Shown: positions 44,912 to 52,534 of the stretch, one piece after another
How positions within the stretch are numbered: the stretch's first letter is position 1
Layout: each line of letters begins with the position of its first letter
From: an uncultured Eubacteriales bacterium
Lineage (GTDB): Bacteria > Bacillota > Clostridia > Oscillospirales > CAG-272
DNA length: 64,000 nucleotides
Assembly: GCA_934474225.1 (NCBI GenBank)
Contig: CAKSLU010000003.1
Location: 1 to 64,000 of the forward strand
Direction of reading: 5' to 3'
Translations under genes and position numbers: made by a program
The notes under the pieces: model-generated
Told to the model about the DNA's origin: nothing
Databases searched by the model: none
The model's input: only the letters and a program-made list of their open reading frames with translations

Positions 44912-46948
44912 ATGCTGGCACATCGGCATTTTGCAAAATTTGTGGCGGTGCTGACTGCCGCCGCAGTCTGCCTTTCGCTGCTTGCCGCCGCGGCGGGCGA
45001 CTATCTGGTTGAGGCGCTCGGCGGCAAGGGCGTGACGATGGAATACGAGTCGGCGCTCTTTGACACCGACACGGTGCTCGACATCAACATCCGCATCGAT
45101 GCGGACGATTGGCAGGAGATGCTCGACAACGCCATAAACGAGGAATATGTTTCCTGCGATGTGGAGGTCGGCGGCAAGACCTTCACAGGTGTCGGCATCC
45201 GCCCGAAGGGCAACACCAGTCTGTCCTCGATCGTGAACGACCCGAACTCGGACCGCTACAGCTTCAAGCTGGAGTTTGACAAATATGTCGAGGGGCAAAC
45301 CTGCTTCGGGCTTGACAAGCTGGTGCTCAACAACAATTACGCCGACGCAACCAATATGAAGGAAGCCATTGTGTACGATATGTACCGCTTCCTCGGCGCA
45401 GACGCAAGCCTGTATAACTACGCAAGGCTCTCGGTAAACGGGGAGTACTTCGGCATCTATCTTGCGCTCGAAGCCGTGGAGGAGAGCTTCATGCTCCGCA
45501 ACTATGGCGCGGCGAACGGCGCGCTCTACAAGCCGGAGGGCATGGAGATGGGCAAAGGCGGCGGAGGCGGTCAAGGCGGCGGTGGTCAAGGCGGCGGCGC
45601 GTCCGACTTCGGCGACAAGCCCGACATGGGGCAGATGCCGGACTTCGGCGACAAGCCCGACATGGGGCAGATGCCGGACTTCGGCGACATGCCCGATATG
45701 GGACAGATGCCGGACTTCGGCAATATGCCCGACTTTGGCGAGAACGGAGACGCCGCAGTTCGCGAAACCGCAGACACGGATGAAAAGCCGAATTTCGGGG
45801 GCTTCGGCGGCAAGGGCGGTTTCGGCGGCAAGGGCGGCTTCGGCAGCATGGGCGGCAGCGGCGGCGCAGACCTGAACTACACGGACGACGACCCTGACAG
45901 CTATGAGACCATCTGGGAGGGCGAGGTCACCGACACCGGCAAGCAGGACCACAAGCGCGTGGTCGCCGCGCTGAAAGCCGTCAGCGAGGGCAAGGATCTC
46001 GAGACCTACCTCGATGTGAACAACATCCTCCGCTACATGGCGGTGCACACCTTCGTCGTCAACGCGGACAGCCTGTCCGGCAATATGGCGCACAATTATT
46101 ATCTCTATGAGAGCGGCGGCAAACTGAATATCCTGCCCTGGGACTACAACCTGTCCTTCGGCGGCATGAGCGGCGGCGATGCTTCATCCGTCATCAATGA
46201 CGCGATCGACACGCCGTTCTCGGGCACGCAGTTCTTTGACGCGCTGCTCGAAAATGAGGCATACCTCGCGCAGTATCATGCCTATCTCTCAAAACTCGTC
46301 GAAGAATATGTCTTCGGCGGCGGCTTTGACGCGGCATACACCCGCATCCGCACGCAGATCGACGCCCTGGTCGAGACCGACCCGAACGCACTCTACACTT
46401 ATGCAGAGTATACCGCCGCGGCAGAAATGCTGTACGAAACGGTTCGCCTGCGCGCCGAGAGCGTGCGCGGGCAACTCGACGGCAGTATTCCGTCCACTGA
46501 CGCGGGGCAGCGCGAAGATTCGAGCGCGCTTGTCGATGCGTCGTCCATCAACCTTTCGGTGATGGGGACGATGAATGGCGGCGGGAACCGCGGCGGCGAC
46601 AAGCAGGCGTTCGGCGGCGGCGGGAACCGCGGCGGCGACAAGCAGGCGTTCGGCGGCGGTGGGAACCGCGGCGGCAACGCAGATGGCAACGGCAACGCGG
46701 ATGGCAATGCGGGCAGCGACAACGCCGGAACGCCGCCCGCGCGCCCGGACGGCGACAACACCGGAACGCCGCCGACCCGCCCCGACGACAGCAGCGGCGA
46801 CAACACCGAAACGCCGCCCGCGCCGGGCAGTGACGCACAGGGAACATCAACTGCATCGACCGCGACGCAGAACCTACTCTTATACGGCGGCATGCTGCTC
46901 ATCGCCCTTGTCGGTCTCGTCGCGGCTGTACTTTATAAGAGAAGATAA
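44912..46948 (+). CDS. CotH-family kinase-fold protein, membrane-tethered, with low-complexity inserts
   Basis: A 678-residue protein from ATG 44912 (GGAGGTG upstream). Signal-like N-terminus (about 1-30), then a CotH domain split by an insert. CotH motifs: RPKGNTSL, KLVLNNNYADATNMKEAI, YFGIYLALEAVEESF and, after the insert, LPWDYNLSFGG. The insert (about residues 210-330) has G-rich runs and four DFGDKPDMGQMP units. The tail has GGGGNRGGDKQAF repeats, a Pro/Thr linker and a final membrane helix (LLLYGGMLLIALVGLVAAVLY) with a KRR stop. CotH proteins are atypical kinases of spore coat or surface proteins; here a surface location and polyphosphate link via VTC are plausible. Confidence 0.87.
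   Translation: MLAHRHFAKFVAVLTAAAVCLSLLAAAAGDYLVEALGGKGVTMEYESALFDTDTVLDINIRIDADDWQEMLDNAINEEYVSCDVEVGGKTFTGVGIRPKGNTSLSSIVNDPNSDRYSFKLEFDKYVEGQTCFGLDKLVLNNNYADATNMKEAIVYDMYRFLGADASLYNYARLSVNGEYFGIYLALEAVEESFMLRNYGAANGALYKPEGMEMGKGGGGGQGGGGQGGGASDFGDKPDMGQMPDFGDKPDMGQMPDFGDMPDMGQMPDFGNMPDFGENGDAAVRETADTDEKPNFGGFGGKGGFGGKGGFGSMGGSGGADLNYTDDDPDSYETIWEGEVTDTGKQDHKRVVAALKAVSEGKDLETYLDVNNILRYMAVHTFVVNADSLSGNMAHNYYLYESGGKLNILPWDYNLSFGGMSGGDASSVINDAIDTPFSGTQFFDALLENEAYLAQYHAYLSKLVEEYVFGGGFDAAYTRIRTQIDALVETDPNALYTYAEYTAAAEMLYETVRLRAESVRGQLDGSIPSTDAGQREDSSALVDASSINLSVMGTMNGGGNRGGDKQAFGGGGNRGGDKQAFGGGGNRGGNADGNGNADGNAGSDNAGTPPARPDGDNTGTPPTRPDDSSGDNTETPPAPGSDAQGTSTASTATQNLLLYGGMLLIALVGLVAAVLYKRR
45605..45739 (+). 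repeat. 36-bp in-frame tandem repeat in CotH gene
   Basis: Three full copies and a partial copy of a 36-bp unit encoding DFGDKPDMGQMP, with drift in the last copies. Confidence 0.9.
46577..46673 (+). repeat. 39-bp in-frame tandem repeat in CotH gene
   Basis: About 2.5 copies of a 39-bp unit encoding GGGNRGGDKQAFG. Confidence 0.88.
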
Positions 46949-46949
46949 A

Positions 46950-46986
46950 AAGAACGGGAACACCTCGGCGTTCCCGCTCTTTTTTA
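46950..46986. terminator. bidirectional terminator between CotH and histidine kinase genes
   Basis: CGGGAAC and GTTCCCG pair over an 8-base loop, with A-rich and T-rich flanks, between convergent genes. Confidence 0.85.
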
Positions 46987-48270
46987 TAAGATAACCGTAA
47001 AGGTCAACAGTCCTTCCGTGGCCTGCGCGGCGGTAATTTTGCCGCCGTGTGCGCGGACAATGGCTGCGGCAATCGACAACCCAAGCCCAAAACCGCCGTC
47101 CCCGCTGCGGGCTTCGTCCGCGCGGTAGAAGCGGTCAAACAGGCGCGCAAGTTGCGCTTTGCCGAGCGGCGCGCAGCGGTTGGCGCAGGTCAGCACGGCC
47201 TTCCCGCTTTTTTGATGCAGGGCGCAGTTGATCGTGTCGCCGCTTGTGTATTTGACGGCGTTGTCCAGCAGAATCGAGCAGAGCGTGTCGAGCTTTGCGC
47301 CGTCGCCCTGTACGGTGATGCCGTCCGTGATGTCGGCGCAGAGCGTCAGCTTTGCCAGCGTCGCGCGCTCCTCACAGGCGGCGACGGCGCGGCGGACGCA
47401 TGCCGAAAAATCGACGGCAGTCATGGATTTTTTCGTCTCCTCGTCCTCGCGGGAGAGCATCGTCAGTTCGCCGGCGAGGCGAATCAGCCGCTCGGACTGC
47501 GCGCGGATGTTGTGCGTCCACTTGCTTTCCCCCTCGGTCAGCTCAAGCACCTCCACATTGGATTGAATGACCGCAATCGGCGTCTTCAACTCATGGCTGG
47601 CGGCGGTGATAAACTCTTTTTGCCGTGCGAGATTGAGGACAAAGGGGCGGATGGCAGCGCCGGAGAGGGCAAAGGAGAGGAGCGTCACGAGAAGGATGCT
47701 GAGGACGGAGATGAGGATGCAGATGCGCGCAAGCGCGTGCATTGCGGCAAGCTCCACCTCGCAGTTGAGAAAGACGACCACGCGGCGCGTGCCGTCCTCG
47801 GTGTCGGGCGCGATGCGGTAGTAGTACACATCACTTCTGCCGTCGGTTTTATCATCCGCCAGCGCCGCCGTGACATAGGCGCGTGCCTCCGCCTCGGAGA
47901 GCGAGGCAAGGTTGTCGGTGTTCATGCGAATGATTTCGCCGTCCGCGTCTGCCACTGCGATAAAAAAGCGCGTGCGGAACGGCGTCTCGGGGGAGCGTAT
48001 GGGCGATGCGTCCCCGCGCGGCGCGGGGGGCGACGGTCTTGTCGGGTTGCCGCCCGTCGCACTGTCGTCCGATGCCTCCGATATATCCGGCACGCCCGGC
48101 GCGCTCGGAAAGCGCCCCTCGTTTTGCGCAAGCAGGGTGAGCATGCCGTCGATATTTTGCAGCGTCTGCCGTCGGTTGGTGAGCAGAATCCCGCAGGAGA
48201 CGGCGATAATGACAATGGCAGCCGCCAGCGTGGCGACCGCGATAAACCGAATGCGCAGTTTGCGGATCAT
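46984..48270 (-). CDS. sensor histidine kinase
   Basis: A 428-residue membrane kinase from ATG 48270, which overlaps the regulator stop by 4 bases. Two membrane helices (about 8-30 and 170-195) enclose an outside sensor domain with a Pro-rich, Asp-rich stretch and a PAS/Cache-like part (FFIAVADADGEIIRM). H box ASHELKTPIAVIQSN, N box LLDNAVKYT, and G box GFGLGLSIAAAIV are intact; there is no obvious HAMP. It should phosphorylate the adjacent regulator. The signal is unknown, but the matched TTTAGG box suggests that it governs the VTC-CotH operon. Confidence 0.92.
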   Translation of the reverse strand: MIRKLRIRFIAVATLAAAIVIIAVSCGILLTNRRQTLQNIDGMLTLLAQNEGRFPSAPGVPDISEASDDSATGGNPTRPSPPAPRGDASPIRSPETPFRTRFFIAVADADGEIIRMNTDNLASLSEAEARAYVTAALADDKTDGRSDVYYYRIAPDTEDGTRRVVVFLNCEVELAAMHALARICILISVLSILLVTLLSFALSGAAIRPFVLNLARQKEFITAASHELKTPIAVIQSNVEVLELTEGESKWTHNIRAQSERLIRLAGELTMLSREDEETKKSMTAVDFSACVRRAVAACEERATLAKLTLCADITDGITVQGDGAKLDTLCSILLDNAVKYTSGDTINCALHQKSGKAVLTCANRCAPLGKAQLARLFDRFYRADEARSGDGGFGLGLSIAAAIVRAHGGKITAAQATEGLLTFTVIL

Positions 48271-48941
48271 AGCGATTCCTCCAACATATAGCCTGCGCCG
48301 CGAATCGAGCGAATGCCGACATGCGCGCCGATTTCGGCAAATTTTTTGCGCAGGTTGGAGATATTGACCCACACCACATTGATTTCCACATCGGTGTCAT
48401 AGCCCCACACGCGCGTGAGCAGCTGCTCGGGCGAGAGCAGGCAGCGTGGATTCGCCATAAACAGCTCACAAATCTGAAATTCCTTGCCGACCAGCTGCAC
48501 CTTGCCGCGCGGTGCCGACAGGGTGAAGTTTGTGCGGTCGAGTGTGAGGTCGCCGAAGCGGAGCGTGGAATGCCGATATTCGCCCTGGCGGCGCGTCAGC
48601 GCACGCACGCGCGCAAGCAGCTCCGCCATGACGAAAGGCTTCGGCAGATAGTCGTCCGCGCCGAGGTTCAGCCCTGCGACGCGGTCCTCCACCTCGCTCT
48701 TGGCCGTCAGCAGCAGCACCGGCGTCTGCACGCCGGCGGCGCGCAGCTTTTGCAGGACGGTAAGCCCGTCCGCCTTCGGCATCATGATGTCGAGCAGAAT
48801 GCCGTCGTAGTTGTCCGATAGCCCGTAGGCATAGGCGTCTTCGCCGTCATAGACGGCGTCCACTGTGTAGTTGTTGTGCGTGAGAATCGTGCAGAGCGCG
48901 TCCGAAAACGCGCGCTCGTCCTCGCAAAGCAGCAGTCGCAT
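48267..48941 (-). CDS. OmpR/PhoB-family response regulator
   Basis: A 224-residue regulator. The receiver domain has the acidic pair CEDE, phospho-acceptor Asp in ILLDIMMPKADG (about residue 51) and Lys in YLPKPF. The C-terminal winged helix contains LLTRVWGYDTDVEINVVWV and IRSIRGAGYML. Start ATG 48941 follows GGAGGTGG. Direct TTTAGG repeats lie just upstream, suggesting autoregulation. Translation is coupled to the histidine kinase downstream. Confidence 0.94.
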   Translation of the reverse strand: MRLLLCEDERAFSDALCTILTHNNYTVDAVYDGEDAYAYGLSDNYDGILLDIMMPKADGLTVLQKLRAAGVQTPVLLLTAKSEVEDRVAGLNLGADDYLPKPFVMAELLARVRALTRRQGEYRHSTLRFGDLTLDRTNFTLSAPRGKVQLVGKEFQICELFMANPRCLLSPEQLLTRVWGYDTDVEINVVWVNISNLRKKFAEIGAHVGIRSIRGAGYMLEESL

Positions 48942-48976
48942 ACAGCCACCTCCGGAACTTTATCTTACCCGCATAG

Positions 48977-48993
48977 CCTAAAGCCAACCTAAA
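48977..48993 (-). promoter_or_regulatory. response-regulator-type box upstream of its own gene
   Basis: On the minus strand TTTAGG (48993-48988) and TTTAGG (48982-48977) are direct repeats 11 bases apart; 9 bases further is TAAGAT (48967-48962). Same layout as at 43470. Confidence 0.65.
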
Positions 48994-48994
48994 G

Positions 48995-49936
48995 TCAGCC
49001 GCGCAGCCCATAGGGGCTGTAGGGCGACGCCGTCTTTACGGTACAGCCGCGCAGTTCGCCGCCCTGCCCGACGGTGTAGACCACCTCGTGCGACTTGAAA
49101 AAGCTGTTGCAGTCGGCAAAGAACTGCACGGTCACATCGCTATTGTCGCCGCTTGTCTGCACATCGGTGACGATATAGTTATAGAGCATGTTCGGCTGCG
49201 CGTCCTCGGCGATGACATAGAGCTTGCCGCCGCGCACATCCAGTCTGCCGCCGATGTCCGCTTCAGTCAGCGTCACGCCGAACTTCTCGGCGGCAAGGGT
49301 GCGCAGGGTGTCAAACGGCAGTGCACCGTCCTCGCCGTATACGGCAAGCAGATCGGCAACAGCGTCCGCGGTATCCGCCGTGCCGAAATCCGGCACCGAC
49401 CAGCGCCGGCGGCTTTCGATCCAGCCGCGCACGGCATTTGCCGCAGGATCATCGACAAATGCACTGTCGTCCTTCGGCGCGACGTCGTCCACCACAAGGA
49501 AGCAGTCCACCGTGTCGGTGAGGATTGCCGTGTGCGCGCCGACCGGCAGCGCCTCAATGTCGGAGGCGGTCACGGTAAACTCGATGTACAGGCAGGGCAG
49601 TCCATATTCCTTCTCGTCGCGGGTGAGCTTGTAGTCGCTCACGCGCAGCGTGCGGAAACCGTCAAAGTCAGACTCGCCCTCAAACAGGGCGCGCAGGAAC
49701 GCATGGCAGTTGTCCGAGAAGTTGCCGTCGTAGTCAAATTCGTCCCAGTCGGCAAGCGAGGTAATTGACCAGCGCGCACCATCCTTTTGCAGCGTGCCGC
49801 CGCCTGCGACCGGTGCGGTTGTCAAATCCGTCGCGACGGTCTCGCCCGGACGAATCACATCTTCTGTTTTGCCGCAGGCGGAAAAGAGCAGCGCCGCAGC
49901 GAGTGTGAGCGATATATACAAAATCGGTTTTTTCAT
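48995..49936 (-). CDS. lipoprotein of unknown function
   Basis: A 313-residue lipoprotein from ATG 49936 (GGAGG upstream); the lipobox FSAC puts the lipidated Cys at 21. The mature part is acidic, with no motif I recognise. It lies upstream of the response regulator in the same direction, separated by 53 bases that contain the TTTAGG box and no terminator. It may be a ligand-sensing accessory of the kinase or an unrelated envelope protein. Confidence 0.75.
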   Translation of the reverse strand: MKKPILYISLTLAAALLFSACGKTEDVIRPGETVATDLTTAPVAGGGTLQKDGARWSITSLADWDEFDYDGNFSDNCHAFLRALFEGESDFDGFRTLRVSDYKLTRDEKEYGLPCLYIEFTVTASDIEALPVGAHTAILTDTVDCFLVVDDVAPKDDSAFVDDPAANAVRGWIESRRRWSVPDFGTADTADAVADLLAVYGEDGALPFDTLRTLAAEKFGVTLTEADIGGRLDVRGGKLYVIAEDAQPNMLYNYIVTDVQTSGDNSDVTVQFFADCNSFFKSHEVVYTVGQGGELRGCTVKTASPYSPYGLRG

Positions 49937-50006
49937 GGCAGCCTCCGCAATAGGTTCTGCACCCATTTTAGCACAGCGTGCGCATAAAGTAAAGCATGTC
50001 GCGTGA

Positions 50007-50041
50007 CAAAAAATCTCCCCTGCCGCACGGCAGGGGAGATG
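50007..50041 (-). terminator. terminator of the sialidase-like/stalk/binding-fusion operon
   Basis: ATCTCCCCTGCCG-CAC-GGCAGGGGAGAT stem; on the minus strand it is followed by TTTTTT. Confidence 0.9.
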
Positions 50042-50065
50042 AAACATAGGAGATTCTTGATTGCA

Positions 50066-52510
50066 TTATTGCTTTTCTGCGCTGTCAAACGCTGCGGAAA
50101 CCGTTTCAAAGCTTGCATCGCTCGTGACCGCCTCGGCGTATACGAGTTTTACACCCTCGGTGACGACCAGCGGCTTTGCCTCGTCATTGCGTCTTGCAAA
50201 CTGACCGATCGTGCCGCCCAGCCAGTTGACGGTCAGACTGTTGCATGTGCCGCCGTCAACCGCATCCTGCATTGCCAGAATACTTGCATTGTCCGTAAGA
50301 TTCACCGTGGTGTTTCCGCTTGTAAACGCGCCGTTTACGGGCACCAGATAGAGCTTGCTGACAACCGCGTCGCCGCCGATATTGATGGTTGCATTGCCGG
50401 TGTAATTTGCCTCTTTGATGCCGCGCGAATATGCGCCGATGCAGATGTTGTTGCCGCTCTTGACCGTGATATTCACATCAAGCTCACCGTCCGCCGCAGG
50501 CTCTTCGCCGCCTGCAACGACAGGCTGCCCGGACTGATAGCCGCCTGCAATGCTGAATGCGCTTGCAAAGCCGCTGCCGTTGAAGCCGTCGCCCATGCCG
50601 GAGACGCCGACGCCGGTGTCCAGCGTGAAGGGATAGTGGTTTGCGACGAAGTAATAGAAATTGCCGACAAGATTGAAATCAATATCGCGGAAAATGTACT
50701 CGCCCGAGCAGACGAAGCGAACTGCCGAAACCGTGTACGTCGCGCCGCTTTCGCGGTAGTCCACACCGCCGTAATTCGAGGTGACTGTAACGGTTCCCTC
50801 AAAAGTATCGGTATAGACAAAGGTTTCATTCTGAATATAATTGCCGCAGACGACAACGGTGCAGTCCTTGGTGAGGTCCAGGCAGTCCAGCGCCGCGCTC
50901 ATGGTATTCACCGCGCTGTCCGCATTGGAACCGTTGCCTCTGCCGTTTGATGCAAGATAAACAACCGTTGCATTCTCGTACGGTGTGGTATCCACTTCAA
51001 CCTTTTCCGTGGTTTCTGCGCTCGTGTTTTCACCTGTATAGACGACATTGCTGTTCTTTGCAAAAGACTCGTTGATTTTCTGAATCTTGCTTTCTGCAAC
51101 GGGTTTATAGGTGTCATAGATCGTGGCAAGCGACATTCTGGTTACAAAGCGATTGCCGATCGCATTGAAATAGCCGCCGATGTCGTAGTAAATACCGACA
51201 TCGAATACATGCGATGCAAAGATAATGTCCAGCATGTCGGCGCTTTCCGGGTCGCGGATGTACTTGCCGTAAAGCGTCTTTTCGTAATAAGCGGGCGTGA
51301 GATAGACCTTGCCGTAATACGCAAGCAGCTCGGACACCGCACCGGAGCGGACCGGGTCTGCCGTCATAGGTATGCAGTAGAACTGCGTGTGGAAACCGCT
51401 GACCAGGTGACCGTAGTCTTCCTGCTGCGCATCAAACTTGGGGTAGGGAAGAATACCGAAGTCGACCTCGCTGTCACGGTGGCTCTCAACCAGAGAGAGC
51501 GCGCCGAAATTGAAGACCGCGCGGTTCTCATTGAACACGGCAAAGCGGTTGGTATCCCATGTGCTGATATTGGCTGCCTTGCCGGTGACATTGTCATACT
51601 GATAATTGTATACATGCGCCTGGTCAAACACGATGCTGTCCAGCGTGTCGTAAAGGTTGACCACCCGCTCGCTGTACAGGGTCAGTTCGATCTCGCCGTC
51701 CTCGTTGACGGAGGCAATCTTTTCACCTGCGCCTGCAAGCATCGCGACAAGCGGATCGTTCCAAATCATCAGACCATAGCTGTCATGCTCATCGTAGATG
51801 CCGTTGTTGTCCACATCTTCGCCGACCTGCTTGACAAGCTCGCCGAGCTTCTCAACCGTCCATTCATTGTTCCGGACAAGCTCATACGGATTTTCAAGAC
51901 CATATGATTCGACGAGGTCCTTGTTGAAGAGCAGGGCATGGGTGTAGATGTTGTCCACAACGCTGATATCGCCGGTCGTATAGAACATTTTGCCTGCAAC
52001 CGCGAGGTCCTTGTTCGCTTTTTGGTCCCAATAGTCCTTGGTCAGATCCATGTGCGGCAGGCTGGAAAGGTCCCAAAGCGTACCGGTCTGCGCAAGGTTG
52101 GCAACATCCCCGGTGCCGATCATGGCGGCGTCGTAGGTAGAATTGCCCGCCATGTAGTCGGTGTAGATTTTCTGAAAACCGTTGCCGTTGCCGTTCGTCG
52201 TGCCGTAGCCTAAAAACGCATCATTGATGATGTTCAGACCGTAATACTCGCGCAGCCACTCGTTGCGCTGATAAATCGCATATTCAACGGTCGTGGACGC
52301 ATCACTGTCCGCCTCAAAGTCATTGCCCTTGTATCCGGCGACAAGAATGCGGAAGTCGCCCGAGACATCCAGCGATGCGGGGATAATTTCGTTGTTCTGC
52401 GGGTCGTTGTTGACGGTGACTTCAGGCGGCGTATCCGTTTTATGACCGCATGAAACCAGAAACAGCGCTGCCGCAATCAAAACGAGAAGCAATGTGATTT
52501 GTTTTTTCAT
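50066..52510 (-). CDS. solute-binding lipoprotein fused to a beta-helix domain
   Basis: An 814-residue lipoprotein from ATG 52510, chosen because AAGGAG lies just upstream; lipobox LVSC, Cys 21. Residues about 45-500 are a solute-binding domain closely related to the lipoprotein at 32190, including the calcium-loop-like DVDNNGIYDEHD. After a short Glu/Thr linker a beta-helix module starts at VVYLASNGRGNG near 514 and runs to the end, with TVVVCGNY, TVTSNYGGVDY and TLDTGVGVSGMG signatures shared with the surface hydrolases. At 32190-36302 the same two parts are on separate neighbouring genes. Probably binds a glycan at the membrane face; no permeases adjoin. Confidence 0.85.
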   Translation of the reverse strand: MKKQITLLLVLIAAALFLVSCGHKTDTPPEVTVNNDPQNNEIIPASLDVSGDFRILVAGYKGNDFEADSDASTTVEYAIYQRNEWLREYYGLNIINDAFLGYGTTNGNGNGFQKIYTDYMAGNSTYDAAMIGTGDVANLAQTGTLWDLSSLPHMDLTKDYWDQKANKDLAVAGKMFYTTGDISVVDNIYTHALLFNKDLVESYGLENPYELVRNNEWTVEKLGELVKQVGEDVDNNGIYDEHDSYGLMIWNDPLVAMLAGAGEKIASVNEDGEIELTLYSERVVNLYDTLDSIVFDQAHVYNYQYDNVTGKAANISTWDTNRFAVFNENRAVFNFGALSLVESHRDSEVDFGILPYPKFDAQQEDYGHLVSGFHTQFYCIPMTADPVRSGAVSELLAYYGKVYLTPAYYEKTLYGKYIRDPESADMLDIIFASHVFDVGIYYDIGGYFNAIGNRFVTRMSLATIYDTYKPVAESKIQKINESFAKNSNVVYTGENTSAETTEKVEVDTTPYENATVVYLASNGRGNGSNADSAVNTMSAALDCLDLTKDCTVVVCGNYIQNETFVYTDTFEGTVTVTSNYGGVDYRESGATYTVSAVRFVCSGEYIFRDIDFNLVGNFYYFVANHYPFTLDTGVGVSGMGDGFNGSGFASAFSIAGGYQSGQPVVAGGEEPAADGELDVNITVKSGNNICIGAYSRGIKEANYTGNATINIGGDAVVSKLYLVPVNGAFTSGNTTVNLTDNASILAMQDAVDGGTCNSLTVNWLGGTIGQFARRNDEAKPLVVTEGVKLVYAEAVTSDASFETVSAAFDSAEKQ

Positions 52511-52534
52511 ATGTTTTCTCCTTTTTAACAAGTC

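Noticed and set aside
45605..46673. Tandem repeats in the CotH gene as a CRISPR array
   Set aside because: The units are contiguous, in frame and multiples of three, and they encode low-complexity protein.
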